The notes under the pieces: model-generated | Told to the model about the DNA's origin: nothing | What the model saw: only the letters and a program-made list of their open reading frames with translations | The model's database searches: none | Assembly: GCA_003170135.1 (NCBI GenBank) | Contig: PMZR01000124.1 | Span: forward strand, 1 to 64,000 | Reading direction: 5' to 3' | Origin: Acidobacteriota bacterium | GTDB lineage: Bacteria; Acidobacteriota; Vicinamibacteria; Vicinamibacterales; Fen-181 | DNA length: 64,000 nucleotides | Program-made: the position numbers and the translations under genes | Shown: positions 1 through 7,930 of the stretch, piece by piece | Position numbering within the stretch: the first letter of the stretch is position 1 | Layout: every line of letters starts with the position of its first letter

Positions 1-1
1 T

Positions 2-1222
2 GTGGACAGCCTGAAATTTGGCCGGGACTACATCATTCCCAAGCCGCTCGACATGCGCATCATGCTGTGGGAATCCACCGCCGTGGCAAAAGCCGCCATG
101 GAAACCGGTGTTGCCCGCAAGCCGGTGGATATCGACGAGTACCGCGAACAGTTGGCATTCCGCCAGGGCAAAGGCGCACGGATGCGCTACTTCTTCACCA
201 ACAAAGCCAAGACCGCTAAACCCAAGAAACGGATCGTCTTTGCTGAAGGCGAGGAAACCAAGATCATCCGCGCGGCCCACCAGGTGCTGGATGAGGGCAT
301 CGCCACACCCATCCTGATCGGCCGTCCGGAGGTGATCCAGAAGAAAATTGCTGAGCTTTCCATCAAGCTCAAATGCCCAATCGTGGACCCGGGACAATAT
401 GAAAAGTTTGATGAATACGTGAAAGCCTTCTACGAACTGCGGTCGCGCAAAGGAATGACCATGGCCAAGGCCGCTAAACGCGTGCGGGAACCGAACATCC
501 TCGGTCCGCTGATGGTCAAGATGGGTGATGCGGATGCATTTGTCTCGGGATTGACCGCTGAATACCCGGATGTCATCCGCCCGGCCCTGCAGATCCACCA
601 CACCCGCCCCGGCGCGGATCTGGTGATCGGTGTTTACATCATGATCGTAGAGGAGCACGTTTTCCTGTTCACTGACGCGACGGTCAATATTGACCCGACC
701 GCCGAGCAGCTGTCCGAGATCGCCTGCCTGGCCGCCGACACGGCGAGGTACTTCGACGTGGAGCCGCGCGTGGCGATGCTCGCCTTCTCGAGCTTCGGGT
801 CGGTCCGCCACGAAAAGGCCGAGCGCGTGGCCCGCGCCGTCGCGATCGTCCAGCAGCGCCGCCCGGATCTCATCGTGGACGGCGAGATGCACCTCGACAC
901 CGCGGTCGCGCCGGAAATCGTGCAGACCAGTTATCCGCACTCGCGCATCAAGGGCGACGCCAACGTGCTCATCTTCCCGGACCTCAATTCGGGGAACATC
1001 GGCTACAAGCTGGTGCAGCGCCTCGGGCGCGCGGATGTGATCGGGCCGATCCTGATGGGCATGCGGCGGCCGGTCAACGTGCTGCAGCACGGCTCGACGG
1101 TGGCGGAAATCGTCAACACCACCGCGATTACCGTGGTCGCGGCCGAGATGCTGGCGCAGGGCGCCATCCATCCGGCCGGCCTGCCCGCGTCGTTGCTGGG
1201 CGGGGGAGTGGTGGGCGTGTAG
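2..1222 (+). CDS. maeB: NADP-dependent malic enzyme, C-terminal part (5' end outside window)
   Basis: The gene is open at the left edge, and the GTG at base 2 is only an internal Val codon. The first ~65 residues are the end of the malic (NAD-binding) domain, with the motif GRDYIIPKP. The rest is the phosphotransacetylase-like domain (RIVFAEGEE, then LGPLMVKMGDADAFVSG) typical of MaeB-type malic enzymes. These decarboxylate malate to pyruvate, and the PTA-like domain is thought to be regulatory. The last residues are a Gly/Val tail. Codon use changes inside the gene: roughly a quarter of codons in 2-310 end in A or T, against about one in seventeen in 690-960. Citrate synthase lies 360 bp downstream on the same strand. 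Confidence 0.93.
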   Translation: MDSLKFGRDYIIPKPLDMRIMLWESTAVAKAAMETGVARKPVDIDEYREQLAFRQGKGARMRYFFTNKAKTAKPKKRIVFAEGEETKIIRAAHQVLDEGIATPILIGRPEVIQKKIAELSIKLKCPIVDPGQYEKFDEYVKAFYELRSRKGMTMAKAAKRVREPNILGPLMVKMGDADAFVSGLTAEYPDVIRPALQIHHTRPGADLVIGVYIMIVEEHVFLFTDATVNIDPTAEQLSEIACLAADTARYFDVEPRVAMLAFSSFGSVRHEKAERVARAVAIVQQRRPDLIVDGEMHLDTAVAPEIVQTSYPHSRIKGDANVLIFPDLNSGNIGYKLVQRLGRADVIGPILMGMRRPVNVLQHGSTVAEIVNTTAITVVAAEMLAQGAIHPAGLPASLLGGGVVGV

Positions 1223-1581
1223 CAGGCTCCGGACCATGGGCAACGGGTCTCTGGCAGGTGCCAGGCTCGTTGCCCATGGCCGATCTTCATAGCGGTCGTT
1301 TCATTCGCGCCGGGTCAGTTCGATTCCGAGCTTTGCGATTCTCACTCCCGGTCCCCTGAAAGGAGTCCGTTCCCTCCTGGCGGTTCAGCACGAAGGTTCA
1401 ACGCGATCATATCTTCAGGCGTTCATACCCGATTCCGCAGTCGCGTCACGACCACCCTCGCGGTGGAGCTCTCATCAACGACGGTGATCGCGTTCGACCT
1501 TACGTCTACGGCCTCATCCGAAGGGTCTCGGAGAACGGGCGCGCGGGGCGCTCCCGTTGCCAGTTCGTCCAGGAGGTTTGC
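1223..1581. other. Intergenic region between maeB and gltA
   Basis: This 359-bp gap holds a strong nested hairpin just after maeB (1234-1279) and the citrate synthase Shine-Dalgarno AGGAGG at 1571-1576. I see no convincing -35/-10 pair, no RNA gene and no protein-like small frame in the rest. Confidence 0.6.
1234..1279. terminator. Nested perfect inverted repeat downstream of maeB
   Basis: The outer arms CCATGGGCAACG (1234-1245) and CGTTGCCCATGG (1268-1279) match over 12 bp. Inside them CTGGCA (1251-1256) pairs with TGCCAG (1259-1264). The element starts 12 bp after the maeB stop. It has no T-run, so it would be a weak intrinsic terminator, an mRNA 3'-end stabiliser or a REP-like palindrome. 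Confidence 0.55.
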
Positions 1582-2892
1582 ATGTCGAAGTTGCAGGAGA
1601 AACTCGCAGGACAGATTCCCTCGATTCGCGACGCGGTCAAGAAACTCCAGAAGGAACACGGGGCGAAGGTGATCTCCCAGGTCACCGTCGAGCAGGCCTA
1701 CGGCGGCATGCGCGGCGTGAAGTCGCTCGTGTGCGACACGTCCGAGGTCCCGCCGGACAAGGGGCTGATCGTCCGTGAGATCCCCGTCGCGCGCCTGACG
1801 GACCGGCTGCCCGAGGAGGTCCTCTGGCTGCTGTTGGCGGGCGAACTGCCCAACGCCGCCGAGCTCGCGGATCTGCAGGCCGACCTGCATGCGCGGGCGA
1901 GCGTGCCGGACTACATCTGGGCGGTGCTGGCCGCGATGCCGGCCGATTCGCACCCGATGGTGATGCTCAGCACCGCGATCCTCGTGCTCGAGCGCGAGTC
2001 GGTGTTCCGCCAGCGCTATGACGCGGGGCTCAAGAAGGACGAGTACTGGGTCCCCACCCTCGAAGACACGCTCAACATTGTCGCCAAGCTGCCGGCCATT
2101 GCCGCCGGCATCTACCGCCAGCGGTTCGGCAAGGGGCCGCGCATCGCGTCGAACCCGTCGCTCGATTGGTCCGGCGATTACGTGCACATGCTCGGCATTC
2201 CCGATCCGAACGGCGATTTCGCGCAGTTGATGCGCCTCTACATGGTGCTGCACTCCGACCACGAGAGCGGCAACGTCAGCGCGATGACGACCGCCACGGT
2301 CAATTCGGCGCTGTCGGACCTCTATTACTCGCTCTCGGCCGGCCTCAACGGGCTTGCGGGCCCGCTCCACGGCCTCGCGAACCAGGAATGCCTCGCGTGG
2401 ATCCTCGACACCAACAAGCGCTTCGGCGGCGCCCCGACGCCCGAGCAGCTGAAGAAATACGCGGAGGACACGCTGGCCTCCGGCCGCGTGGTCCCGGGCT
2501 ACGGTCACGCGGTGCTGCGGATCACCGATCCGCGGTTCGATGCGTTCCTGGCGTTCGGCAAGAAGCACTGTCCGAACGACCCCGTCTTCCTGACCGTGGC
2601 GCGCGTGTTCGACACCGTGCCCGACGTGCTGAAGCAGGTTCAGAAAATCAAGGATCCGTGGCCGAACGTCGACGCGGGGTCCGGGTCGCTGCTCTACCAC
2701 TACGGGCTCACCGAGTTCCCGTACTACACGGTGCTGTTTGCCGTGTCGCGCGCGCTCGGCGTGTGTTCGCAGGCGGTCATGGCGCGGGCGCTCGGCCTGG
2801 CGATCACGCGGCCGAAGTCGGTCACCACGAAATGGATCCAGTCGGCGATCGTCACGGCGCCGCCCGCGGGTGCGGCGCCCGCCGGGGTCTAG
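1582..2892 (+). CDS. gltA: Citrate synthase (mitochondrial-like type)
   Basis: This 436-residue protein condenses acetyl-CoA with oxaloacetate to form citrate, the entry step of the TCA cycle. The catalytic triad is visible: His227 in LHSDHESGN, His309 in PGYGHAVLR and Asp364 in NVDAGSGSLL. These correspond to His274, His320 and Asp375 of pig citrate synthase. Motif spelling and length resemble the eukaryotic/mitochondrial-type branch more than E. coli GltA. The start is set by AGGAGG at 1571-1576, 5 nt before the ATG. It follows maeB on the same strand; a hairpin separates it from the convergent FRG gene. Confidence 0.96.
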   Translation: MSKLQEKLAGQIPSIRDAVKKLQKEHGAKVISQVTVEQAYGGMRGVKSLVCDTSEVPPDKGLIVREIPVARLTDRLPEEVLWLLLAGELPNAAELADLQADLHARASVPDYIWAVLAAMPADSHPMVMLSTAILVLERESVFRQRYDAGLKKDEYWVPTLEDTLNIVAKLPAIAAGIYRQRFGKGPRIASNPSLDWSGDYVHMLGIPDPNGDFAQLMRLYMVLHSDHESGNVSAMTTATVNSALSDLYYSLSAGLNGLAGPLHGLANQECLAWILDTNKRFGGAPTPEQLKKYAEDTLASGRVVPGYGHAVLRITDPRFDAFLAFGKKHCPNDPVFLTVARVFDTVPDVLKQVQKIKDPWPNVDAGSGSLLYHYGLTEFPYYTVLFAVSRALGVCSQAVMARALGLAITRPKSVTTKWIQSAIVTAPPAGAAPAGV

Positions 2893-2922
2893 CCCGAGCG
2901 CCGCGCGCCGCACGATCGGCGA

Positions 2923-2973
2923 AGCAGGGACAGGGACCAGGGACCGCGACAGACGCGATCCCCGGTCCCTGCT
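2923..2973. terminator. Inverted repeat between convergent gltA and FRG gene
   Basis: AGCAGGGAC (2923-2931) pairs with GTCCCTGCT (2965-2973). The left arm is part of a short direct-repeat run with CAGGGAC at 2925-2931, AGGGAC at 2932-2937 and CAGGGAC at 2938-2944. Its position between two convergent genes fits a bidirectional terminator, but there is no T-tract. Confidence 0.45.
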
Positions 2974-3028
2974 CATTCGTGCCTGCGCCGAATCCCCACC
3001 GCTTCCACCGGCCCGCAGATGATCCGCG

Positions 3029-3844
3029 CTACTGGTCGCCCGGCGTCGGATCCAGGCGCGGCGTGTAATACCGCTTCAGCCAGCGGCTCAAGCCGTCCAG
3101 CCCGGGCTGCATCACGCGCTCGGTGATGTTCGCCTGGTCGAGTTTGTCGCGCACTTCCCACTTCAGCGACGACGGGATCACGATCTTGCGGCAGACGTGT
3201 GGATAGTTGGCAAGCCAGGTATCGAGGCCGAGTTTGTAGTTGGACACGAGCGAGAAGAGGGCGAACTGGACGACGATGCGCTCGTCGAGCGACGGCGGCT
3301 CGAAGAAGGCGACGAAGGTCTGCTGCGACAGCCGGTCGAACTCGGCGAGCGTCGCCGCCGCGCGCTCGAGCATCTCGGCCGTGAACACGAACGACCCCTC
3401 CTCGGCGAGGATGCGCTGCAGGGTATCGGGCAGCAGCGCGTTGGTCTGCACGTAGTCGACGCACCAGATCACGCCGTCCGCGGCCTGGTCGGCCACGTTC
3501 TCGGTGGCGAAATGCATCGCGACGTACGGCGAGTACGTCCAGTCGAGCAGGCGGGTGGGCAGGCCGTGATGCTGCGCGACGGCCAGCCAGTTCCACACCG
3601 AGTCGCCAGGCGCGGCCTGGTGCTGGGCGTACTTCCGGAAGTTGCGCAGCAGGTGTGCTTCGAGATCGAGGTTGCCGCCCAGCCGCGCGACGCTGGTCTT
3701 GAGGTCGCCGCGCACGTCCGACTGCCCCCGGAAGGCGTACGACGACCGGAACCGGCGCAGGTCGGCCTTCCACGAGCCCTCGAAGAGCCGTTCGTTCAGC
3801 TCGGGCCAGCTTGCCACGCGGATTTCGTCGACGGGTGTCGGCAT
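3029..3844 (-). CDS. FRG-domain protein
   Basis: The 271-residue product carries the hallmark motifs of the FRG domain family (PF08867): YAFRGQSD near residue 40 and AQHHGLPTRLLDWTYSP near residues 90-105. The name comes from the conserved Phe-Arg-Gly. The biochemical role is not established; family members occur in stress, abortive-infection and toxin-like settings. There is no signal peptide or membrane segment. The ATG at 3844 gives the natural N-terminus of the family, but no good ribosome site precedes it. It stands alone between gltA (convergent) and a response regulator on the same strand, so no partner gene suggests a function. Confidence 0.8.
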   Translation of the reverse strand: MPTPVDEIRVASWPELNERLFEGSWKADLRRFRSSYAFRGQSDVRGDLKTSVARLGGNLDLEAHLLRNFRKYAQHQAAPGDSVWNWLAVAQHHGLPTRLLDWTYSPYVAMHFATENVADQAADGVIWCVDYVQTNALLPDTLQRILAEEGSFVFTAEMLERAAATLAEFDRLSQQTFVAFFEPPSLDERIVVQFALFSLVSNYKLGLDTWLANYPHVCRKIVIPSSLKWEVRDKLDQANITERVMQPGLDGLSRWLKRYYTPRLDPTPGDQ

Positions 3845-4023
3845 GTCGGATCCGAGGAGTCAGGCGGATGGCAGGATCCGCCCCCCTTACGACGGGTACT
3901 CTACCCGCAGATGACGCCCGGCCACACCGGTTATCTTCGCGTGCGCGCGACGCCCCATCGGCCGACTGGCACAGAACCGGCAGCGTTCCTCGCGCGTGGA
4001 CCTGCAGGGCTGGCGGTGACGCG

Positions 4024-4407
4024 CTAGGAGACGCGCTCGGCCAGCACGCGCCGGATCTCTCCGAGCAGCGTCTCGGGCGGACACGGTTTGACGAGCACGG
4101 AATGGACCCCGGCTTCGCGCGCGAGTTCGCGCTGCTCGGGCTGCGCGCCCGTCACCGCCACGATCGGAATCTCGCGCGTGTTCCGATTGCTCTTCAGCCA
4201 GCCGATCACTTCCCACCCGTCGAGGCGGGGCATGAGCAGATCCATGAGGATGAGGTCGGGATGAAGCTTGTAGCCCTTGTCGACCGCTTCGAAACCGTCT
4301 ATCGCCTGCTCGACGCGGAACCCCGCCCTGGCGAGCGTTGCGGTATACATCTCCCGGCCATCCCGGTCGTCGTCGACGACGAGCACCAGAGGCGACTCCT
4401 TGGGCAC
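4024..4407 (-). CDS. Single-domain response regulator (CheY-like receiver)
   Basis: This is a stand-alone receiver domain of about 127 residues. The acidic pocket is in VLVVDDDRDG, the phospho-acceptor Asp in LILMDLLMPRLDGW, the conserved Thr in VAVTGA and the Lys in LVKPCPP. I set the start at GTG 4407, because GGAGGTG (complement of 4415-4421) lies 7 nt upstream and the receiver fold begins right there; a longer frame to 4473 is open but unlikely. No histidine kinase is adjacent. It is similar in layout to the receiver at 6588-6977, and the two are probably paralogues. Confidence 0.88.
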   Translation of the reverse strand: MPKESPLVLVVDDDRDGREMYTATLARAGFRVEQAIDGFEAVDKGYKLHPDLILMDLLMPRLDGWEVIGWLKSNRNTREIPIVAVTGAQPEQRELAREAGVHSVLVKPCPPETLLGEIRRVLAERVS

Positions 4408-4703
4408 GATAGGACACCTCCACCACGAAGTATGACGGGCCCTGCCGAGGTACGTCCGGCCGGGTTTTGACACAGCGATTCAGCGCCGAACGTTATCGCG
4501 GGCCGCCGCGCGAGTCAAGCGTGCGCGCCCGCCGGTTCACGAGTGAAGTTCGCCAACCGAGCCGCCGCGGGTCAGCGGCTGGCTGGCACCAGGTGGCGAC
4601 CATCCTGCACGCGCCCCTTGATGTGTTCGTGGTGCGCAAGCTCGGCCTGCCCGGCCAGCCCGCGGCCGCGAGGGCGGCGGTGACGCGCGAATCGAGGTGA
4701 ACC

Positions 4704-5534
4704 GTGGGGCCGCCAACCGAACGACGCGCCGCAAAGGGCATCTCGATCGCCGCGGTCGGCGACCTGCATTGCACCAGGAGCGCGCAGGGCGCCTTCCAGG
4801 GACTCTTCGCGCAGATTGCGTCGAGCGCCGACATCCTGCTTCTGTGCGGCGACCTGACGGCATACGGGCTGCCCGAGGAAGCCCGCGTCCTGGCGCGCGA
4901 GTTGACGGTCGCGGCGAAGATGCCCATCGTCTCGGTGCTCGGCAACCATGAGTACGAGTCGGGCAGGCAGGACGAGGTCCGTCAGATCTTTCTCGACACC
5001 GGCATCCGCGTGCTCGACGGCGAAGCCTGCGAGATCAACGGCATCGGCTTCGCGGGCGTGAAAGGGTTCGGCGGTGGATTCGACCGGCGAGCCCTCGAGC
5101 CGTGGGGCGAGCCGACGATGAAGCAATTCGTCCACGAAGCGGTCGACGAAGTGCTGAAACTGGGATCCGCGCTCGCACGCCTGCGGACCGCCTATCGGAT
5201 CGCCGTGCTGCACTACTCGCCGATCCGTGCGACCGTCGTCGGCGAGCCGCTGGAGATTTTTCCGTTCCTTGGGTCGAGCCGGCTGGAGGAACCGCTCAAC
5301 CGTTACACGCTGGCGGCCGTCTTCCACGGCCACGCGCACAACGGCCAACCCGAGGGGCGGACGTCGGGGGGCGTGCCCGTGTACAACGTCGCGATGTCGC
5401 TGCTCGAGCGCCACTTCCCGGGCAAGCCGCCGTTTCGCATCCTGGAGCTTCCGTCGCCACCGCGGTCCGAGCCGCAGCCGGCGCCGGACGCGCCTCGAAC
5501 GCGCGAGTCGATCGTCGTGCACGAAGGGCGATAG
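4704..5534 (+). CDS. Calcineurin-like metallophosphoesterase
   Basis: The 276-residue protein shows the four metal-binding signatures of the calcineurin-like superfamily in order: GDLHC near residue 19, CGDLTAYG near 48, LGNHEYE near 79 and FHGHAHNG near 210. It should bind two metal ions and hydrolyse a phosphomonoester or diester; the substrate cannot be read from sequence. The GTG start is supported by GAGGTG (4694-4699) 4 nt upstream. The C-terminus is a Pro/Arg-rich tail of about 35 residues. The nucleotidyltransferase-fold gene follows within 30 bp and may be co-transcribed. Confidence 0.88.
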   Translation: MGPPTERRAAKGISIAAVGDLHCTRSAQGAFQGLFAQIASSADILLLCGDLTAYGLPEEARVLARELTVAAKMPIVSVLGNHEYESGRQDEVRQIFLDTGIRVLDGEACEINGIGFAGVKGFGGGFDRRALEPWGEPTMKQFVHEAVDEVLKLGSALARLRTAYRIAVLHYSPIRATVVGEPLEIFPFLGSSRLEEPLNRYTLAAVFHGHAHNGQPEGRTSGGVPVYNVAMSLLERHFPGKPPFRILELPSPPRSEPQPAPDAPRTRESIVVHEGR

Positions 5535-5563
5535 GGACGCCCGAAGGCACGAAACCTGCAACG

Positions 5564-6415
5564 GTGTCCGCACCCGAAACCCAACGCGGGAGGCCTGTGG
5601 CCGCACCTGAGACGTCGCATCCCGTTCAGGACTTTGGCGACCCCGACGCCAACCGGTTCTACGCGCACGTGCTGGCCACGCTTGCGCGCGCCGGTGCGCC
5701 CTTTCTGGTTGGCGGCGCCTACGCGTTGTTCCGCTACACCGGAATCGCGCGGTTCACCAAGGACTTCGACATCTTCGCGCTGTCCTCCGATCGCGATCAC
5801 ATCCTGGATTTGCTCGGGCGTGCGGGTTATCGCACCGAGATCAAGTTCCCGCACTGGCTGGCGAAGGTCTACCACGATGACGCCTTCGTGGATCTCATCC
5901 ACAGCTCCGGCAACGGCGTGGCTCAGGTGGATCGCGGCTGGTTCGATCACGCGGTCGCCGACGTGGTGCTTGGACACTCGGTGCAGCTGATCCCGCCCGA
6001 GGAGATGATCTGGTCGAAGGGCTGCGTCATGGAGCGCGAACGGTACGACGGCGCCGACATCGCGCATCTTGTCCGGGCTCTCGCCGAGAAACTCGACTGG
6101 CACCGATTGGTGGCTCGTTTCGGCCCGAACTGGCGCGTCCTGCTGTCGCACCTCCTGCTGTTCGGGTTCATCTATCCCGGCGAGCGCACGCGAATCCCGG
6201 GGTCGGTCATGGAAGGACTGGTGGCCCGACTCGAGTCGGAGGTGTGGACGCCGCCGCAGGACGAGCGGGTGTGTCAGGGCACGATCCTGTCGCGCGAGCA
6301 GTACCTGGTGGATATCGAACGCTGGGGTTATCGCGATGCCCGACTGCGCCCGACTGGCGCGATGACGCCCGAAGACGCGCAAACGTGGACCGCGGCGATC
6401 GACGACGACAAATGA
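5564..6415 (+). CDS. Nucleotidyltransferase-fold protein
   Basis: The roughly 283-residue product contains the nucleotidyltransferase core LVGGAYALFRYTG followed by FTKDFDIFAL, with the paired acidic residues DFD of the catalytic motif and a further Asp in FVDLIHSSG. This layout is seen in aminoglycoside-transferase-like and AbiEii-like families. The substrate is unknown, and no AbiEi-type antitoxin gene lies next to it. The start is uncertain: GTG 5564 and GTG 5597 are both possible, the latter with GGGAGG 3 nt upstream. It follows the metallophosphoesterase by 29 bp. Confidence 0.7.
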   Translation: MSAPETQRGRPVAAPETSHPVQDFGDPDANRFYAHVLATLARAGAPFLVGGAYALFRYTGIARFTKDFDIFALSSDRDHILDLLGRAGYRTEIKFPHWLAKVYHDDAFVDLIHSSGNGVAQVDRGWFDHAVADVVLGHSVQLIPPEEMIWSKGCVMERERYDGADIAHLVRALAEKLDWHRLVARFGPNWRVLLSHLLLFGFIYPGERTRIPGSVMEGLVARLESEVWTPPQDERVCQGTILSREQYLVDIERWGYRDARLRPTGAMTPEDAQTWTAAIDDDK

Positions 6416-6452
6416 AGGGGCAGCGGAGCGCATTCTGGTCCAGCTTGCGGCC

Positions 6453-6481
6453 TTGCCCGCCCTGCACTCCCCAGCTATACT
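6453..6481 (+). promoter_or_regulatory. Sigma70-type promoter upstream of a response regulator
   Basis: TTGCCC (6453-6458) and TATACT (6476-6481) are separated by 17 nt. Transcription from here would give a leader of about 100 nt before the ATG at 6588. Confidence 0.55.
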
Positions 6482-6587
6482 GAACCTTCTACCGGTACGG
6501 ATCCCATCGCACTCCTGCGCTCCGCTCGTCAGTGGCGGAAACCACCGGCGAGGCCGGGGGCTTCGGCCGTGTGTCACTCGCAGCCGC

Positions 6588-6977
6588 ATGAAGAAACCAG
6601 TCCTCCAGACGCCGCTCGTGCTGGTCGTCGAAGACGATGGCGACGCGCGCGAGATGTACGAGGTCGTGCTGGCCGGCTCGGGGTTTCGCGTTGCCTCGGC
6701 CGCCAACGGCATCGACGCGATCGACAAGGCGCGGACGCTGCTGCCGGGGCTGATTCTCATGGATCTGTCGCTGCCATCGCTGGATGGCTGGGAGGCAAGC
6801 CGGCGGCTGAAGGATGGGGCCTCGACGCGCGACATCCCGATCGTGGCGCTGAGCGGAAATCCGATCGACGACGAGGCCGGCGCCGGGCAGGTGTTCGCTG
6901 CGGCGCTGATGAAACCCTGTTTACCCGATGACCTCATCGCCGCGGTCAGGCGACTGGTCGGGCCCTTTCACCCCTGA
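6588..6977 (+). CDS. Single-domain response regulator (CheY-like receiver)
   Basis: The 129-residue receiver domain shows the acidic pair in LVVEDDGDAREMY, phospho-acceptor Asp in LILMDLSLPSLDGW, Ser in VALSGNP and the Lys in LMKPCLP. No output domain or kinase is present. The ATG at 6588 was chosen because the receiver fold starts a few residues later; the frame is open further upstream but is not protein-like. Its sequence is close to the receiver at 4024-4407 (both have REMY after the acidic pocket and LDGWE after the phospho-site), which suggests duplication. Confidence 0.88.
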   Translation: MKKPVLQTPLVLVVEDDGDAREMYEVVLAGSGFRVASAANGIDAIDKARTLLPGLILMDLSLPSLDGWEASRRLKDGASTRDIPIVALSGNPIDDEAGAGQVFAAALMKPCLPDDLIAAVRRLVGPFHP

Positions 6978-7019
6978 GTTTCCCGACCGGTCGTCGCCGG
7001 TCGTTTCGAGGTAGTCGAT

Positions 7020-7280
7020 ATGGGAGATGCGGCCGAAGGATTGGTCGACGCCGAAGCGCGGATCCAGGAACGCCTCGATGATCTGGCGCCCCGCAAGAAG
7101 GCCCGTGCGCGGGTGAAGGACCCCGACAAGCAACGCGCGATCGAGTCGTGCCGCCTGGCGAAGGCGGAACTCGAACGCCAGATGACCGCCACGCGGCACC
7201 CGATTCGGCGCCAGCAGATAGAGGCGGCGATCGCGGAACTGGACCGGCGCATCGCGCAGAACACCGCGGTGGCCGTGTGA
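7020..7280 (+). CDS. Small coiled-coil protein of unknown function
   Basis: This 86-residue, Arg/Lys/Glu/Ala-rich protein is predicted by eye to be almost entirely helical, with heptad-like spacing of hydrophobics (LVDAEARIQERLDDL and RRQQIEAAIAELDRRI). I do not recognise a family. GAGG at 7008-7011 lies 8 nt before the ATG. Its stop codon overlaps the GTG start of the next gene, which supports real translation and coupling. Confidence 0.6.
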   Translation: MGDAAEGLVDAEARIQERLDDLAPRKKARARVKDPDKQRAIESCRLAKAELERQMTATRHPIRRQQIEAAIAELDRRIAQNTAVAV

Positions 7281-7930
7281 GACGCGCGGCCGTGTCAGAG
7301 CGGGCGGCGGTCGTCGCCATTGCGCTCGCCGCGGCCGTCGGCCTGGCTCGTGCGGCGCCGCGCGTCAGCCCCATCCAGATCGGCATCACGACGGCCGACA
7401 TCGAGCGGGCGATCGCCCTGGGGCGGTCACCCGACGTGGCACCGCTGCAGCGGTTCCACGAGGCGTACACGATCCCGCTCGGGGACCCGCTGCTCGATCG
7501 CCTCGAGATCATCACCGAGTTCCGGCGTGTCGTCCTCGGGACCGAGGACCGGGTGCGGCTTGCCGATATCACGTGGGGACCGCAGCAGGCGGCGGCGATG
7601 CTGGGCCCGTGGCGCGACAAGGTCTCGCTGGTCCTGCATGTGACCTTCTCTCCCCGCAACGTGTATTACACGATGCCGCGCTTCGACATCGTGCTCTACG
7701 AACGCCCGCAACCGCAGGCCGCCGGTGCCATCGGGCCGATCGAGCTGGTCGAGACGCCGCGTTACGTGTTGGGACAGCCCGCTCCGCCCGGTACCCCGAT
7801 CCTGGGCGGCCTGGTGGAGGCGACCTACACCGCGCGGACGCTCGATCGCCGGGGCACCTACCTCGCCGGGATCGCGTTCGAAGGCCGTGAGCTTCGCCGG
7901 GTGGAGATCGACTTCAGTCGCATCGACTGA
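7277..7930 (+). CDS. Secreted protein of unknown function
   Basis: The 217-residue product begins with a signal-peptide-like stretch (basic start, then AAVVAIALAAAVGLARA), followed by a predicted periplasmic domain. I recognise no family motif. The GTG start at 7277 overlaps the upstream stop (GTGA), and its own TGA overlaps the next ATG (TGATG), so three genes from 7020 to 9612 form one translationally coupled unit with the UbiB-like kinase. Confidence 0.7.
   Translation: MRRAAVSERAAVVAIALAAAVGLARAAPRVSPIQIGITTADIERAIALGRSPDVAPLQRFHEAYTIPLGDPLLDRLEIITEFRRVVLGTEDRVRLADITWGPQQAAAMLGPWRDKVSLVLHVTFSPRNVYYTMPRFDIVLYERPQPQAAGAIGPIELVETPRYVLGQPAPPGTPILGGLVEATYTARTLDRRGTYLAGIAFEGRELRRVEIDFSRID

Noticed and set aside
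1423-2976. Long minus-strand frame opposite citrate synthase
   Set aside because: The product is Arg/Gly/His-rich without motifs and mirrors the GC-rich codons of gltA; many such frames exist opposite real genes in this window.
5102-5563. N-terminal extension of the nucleotidyltransferase frame
   Set aside because: It overlaps the metallophosphoesterase in another frame and is composition-biased. GTG starts at 5564 and 5597 fit the family better.
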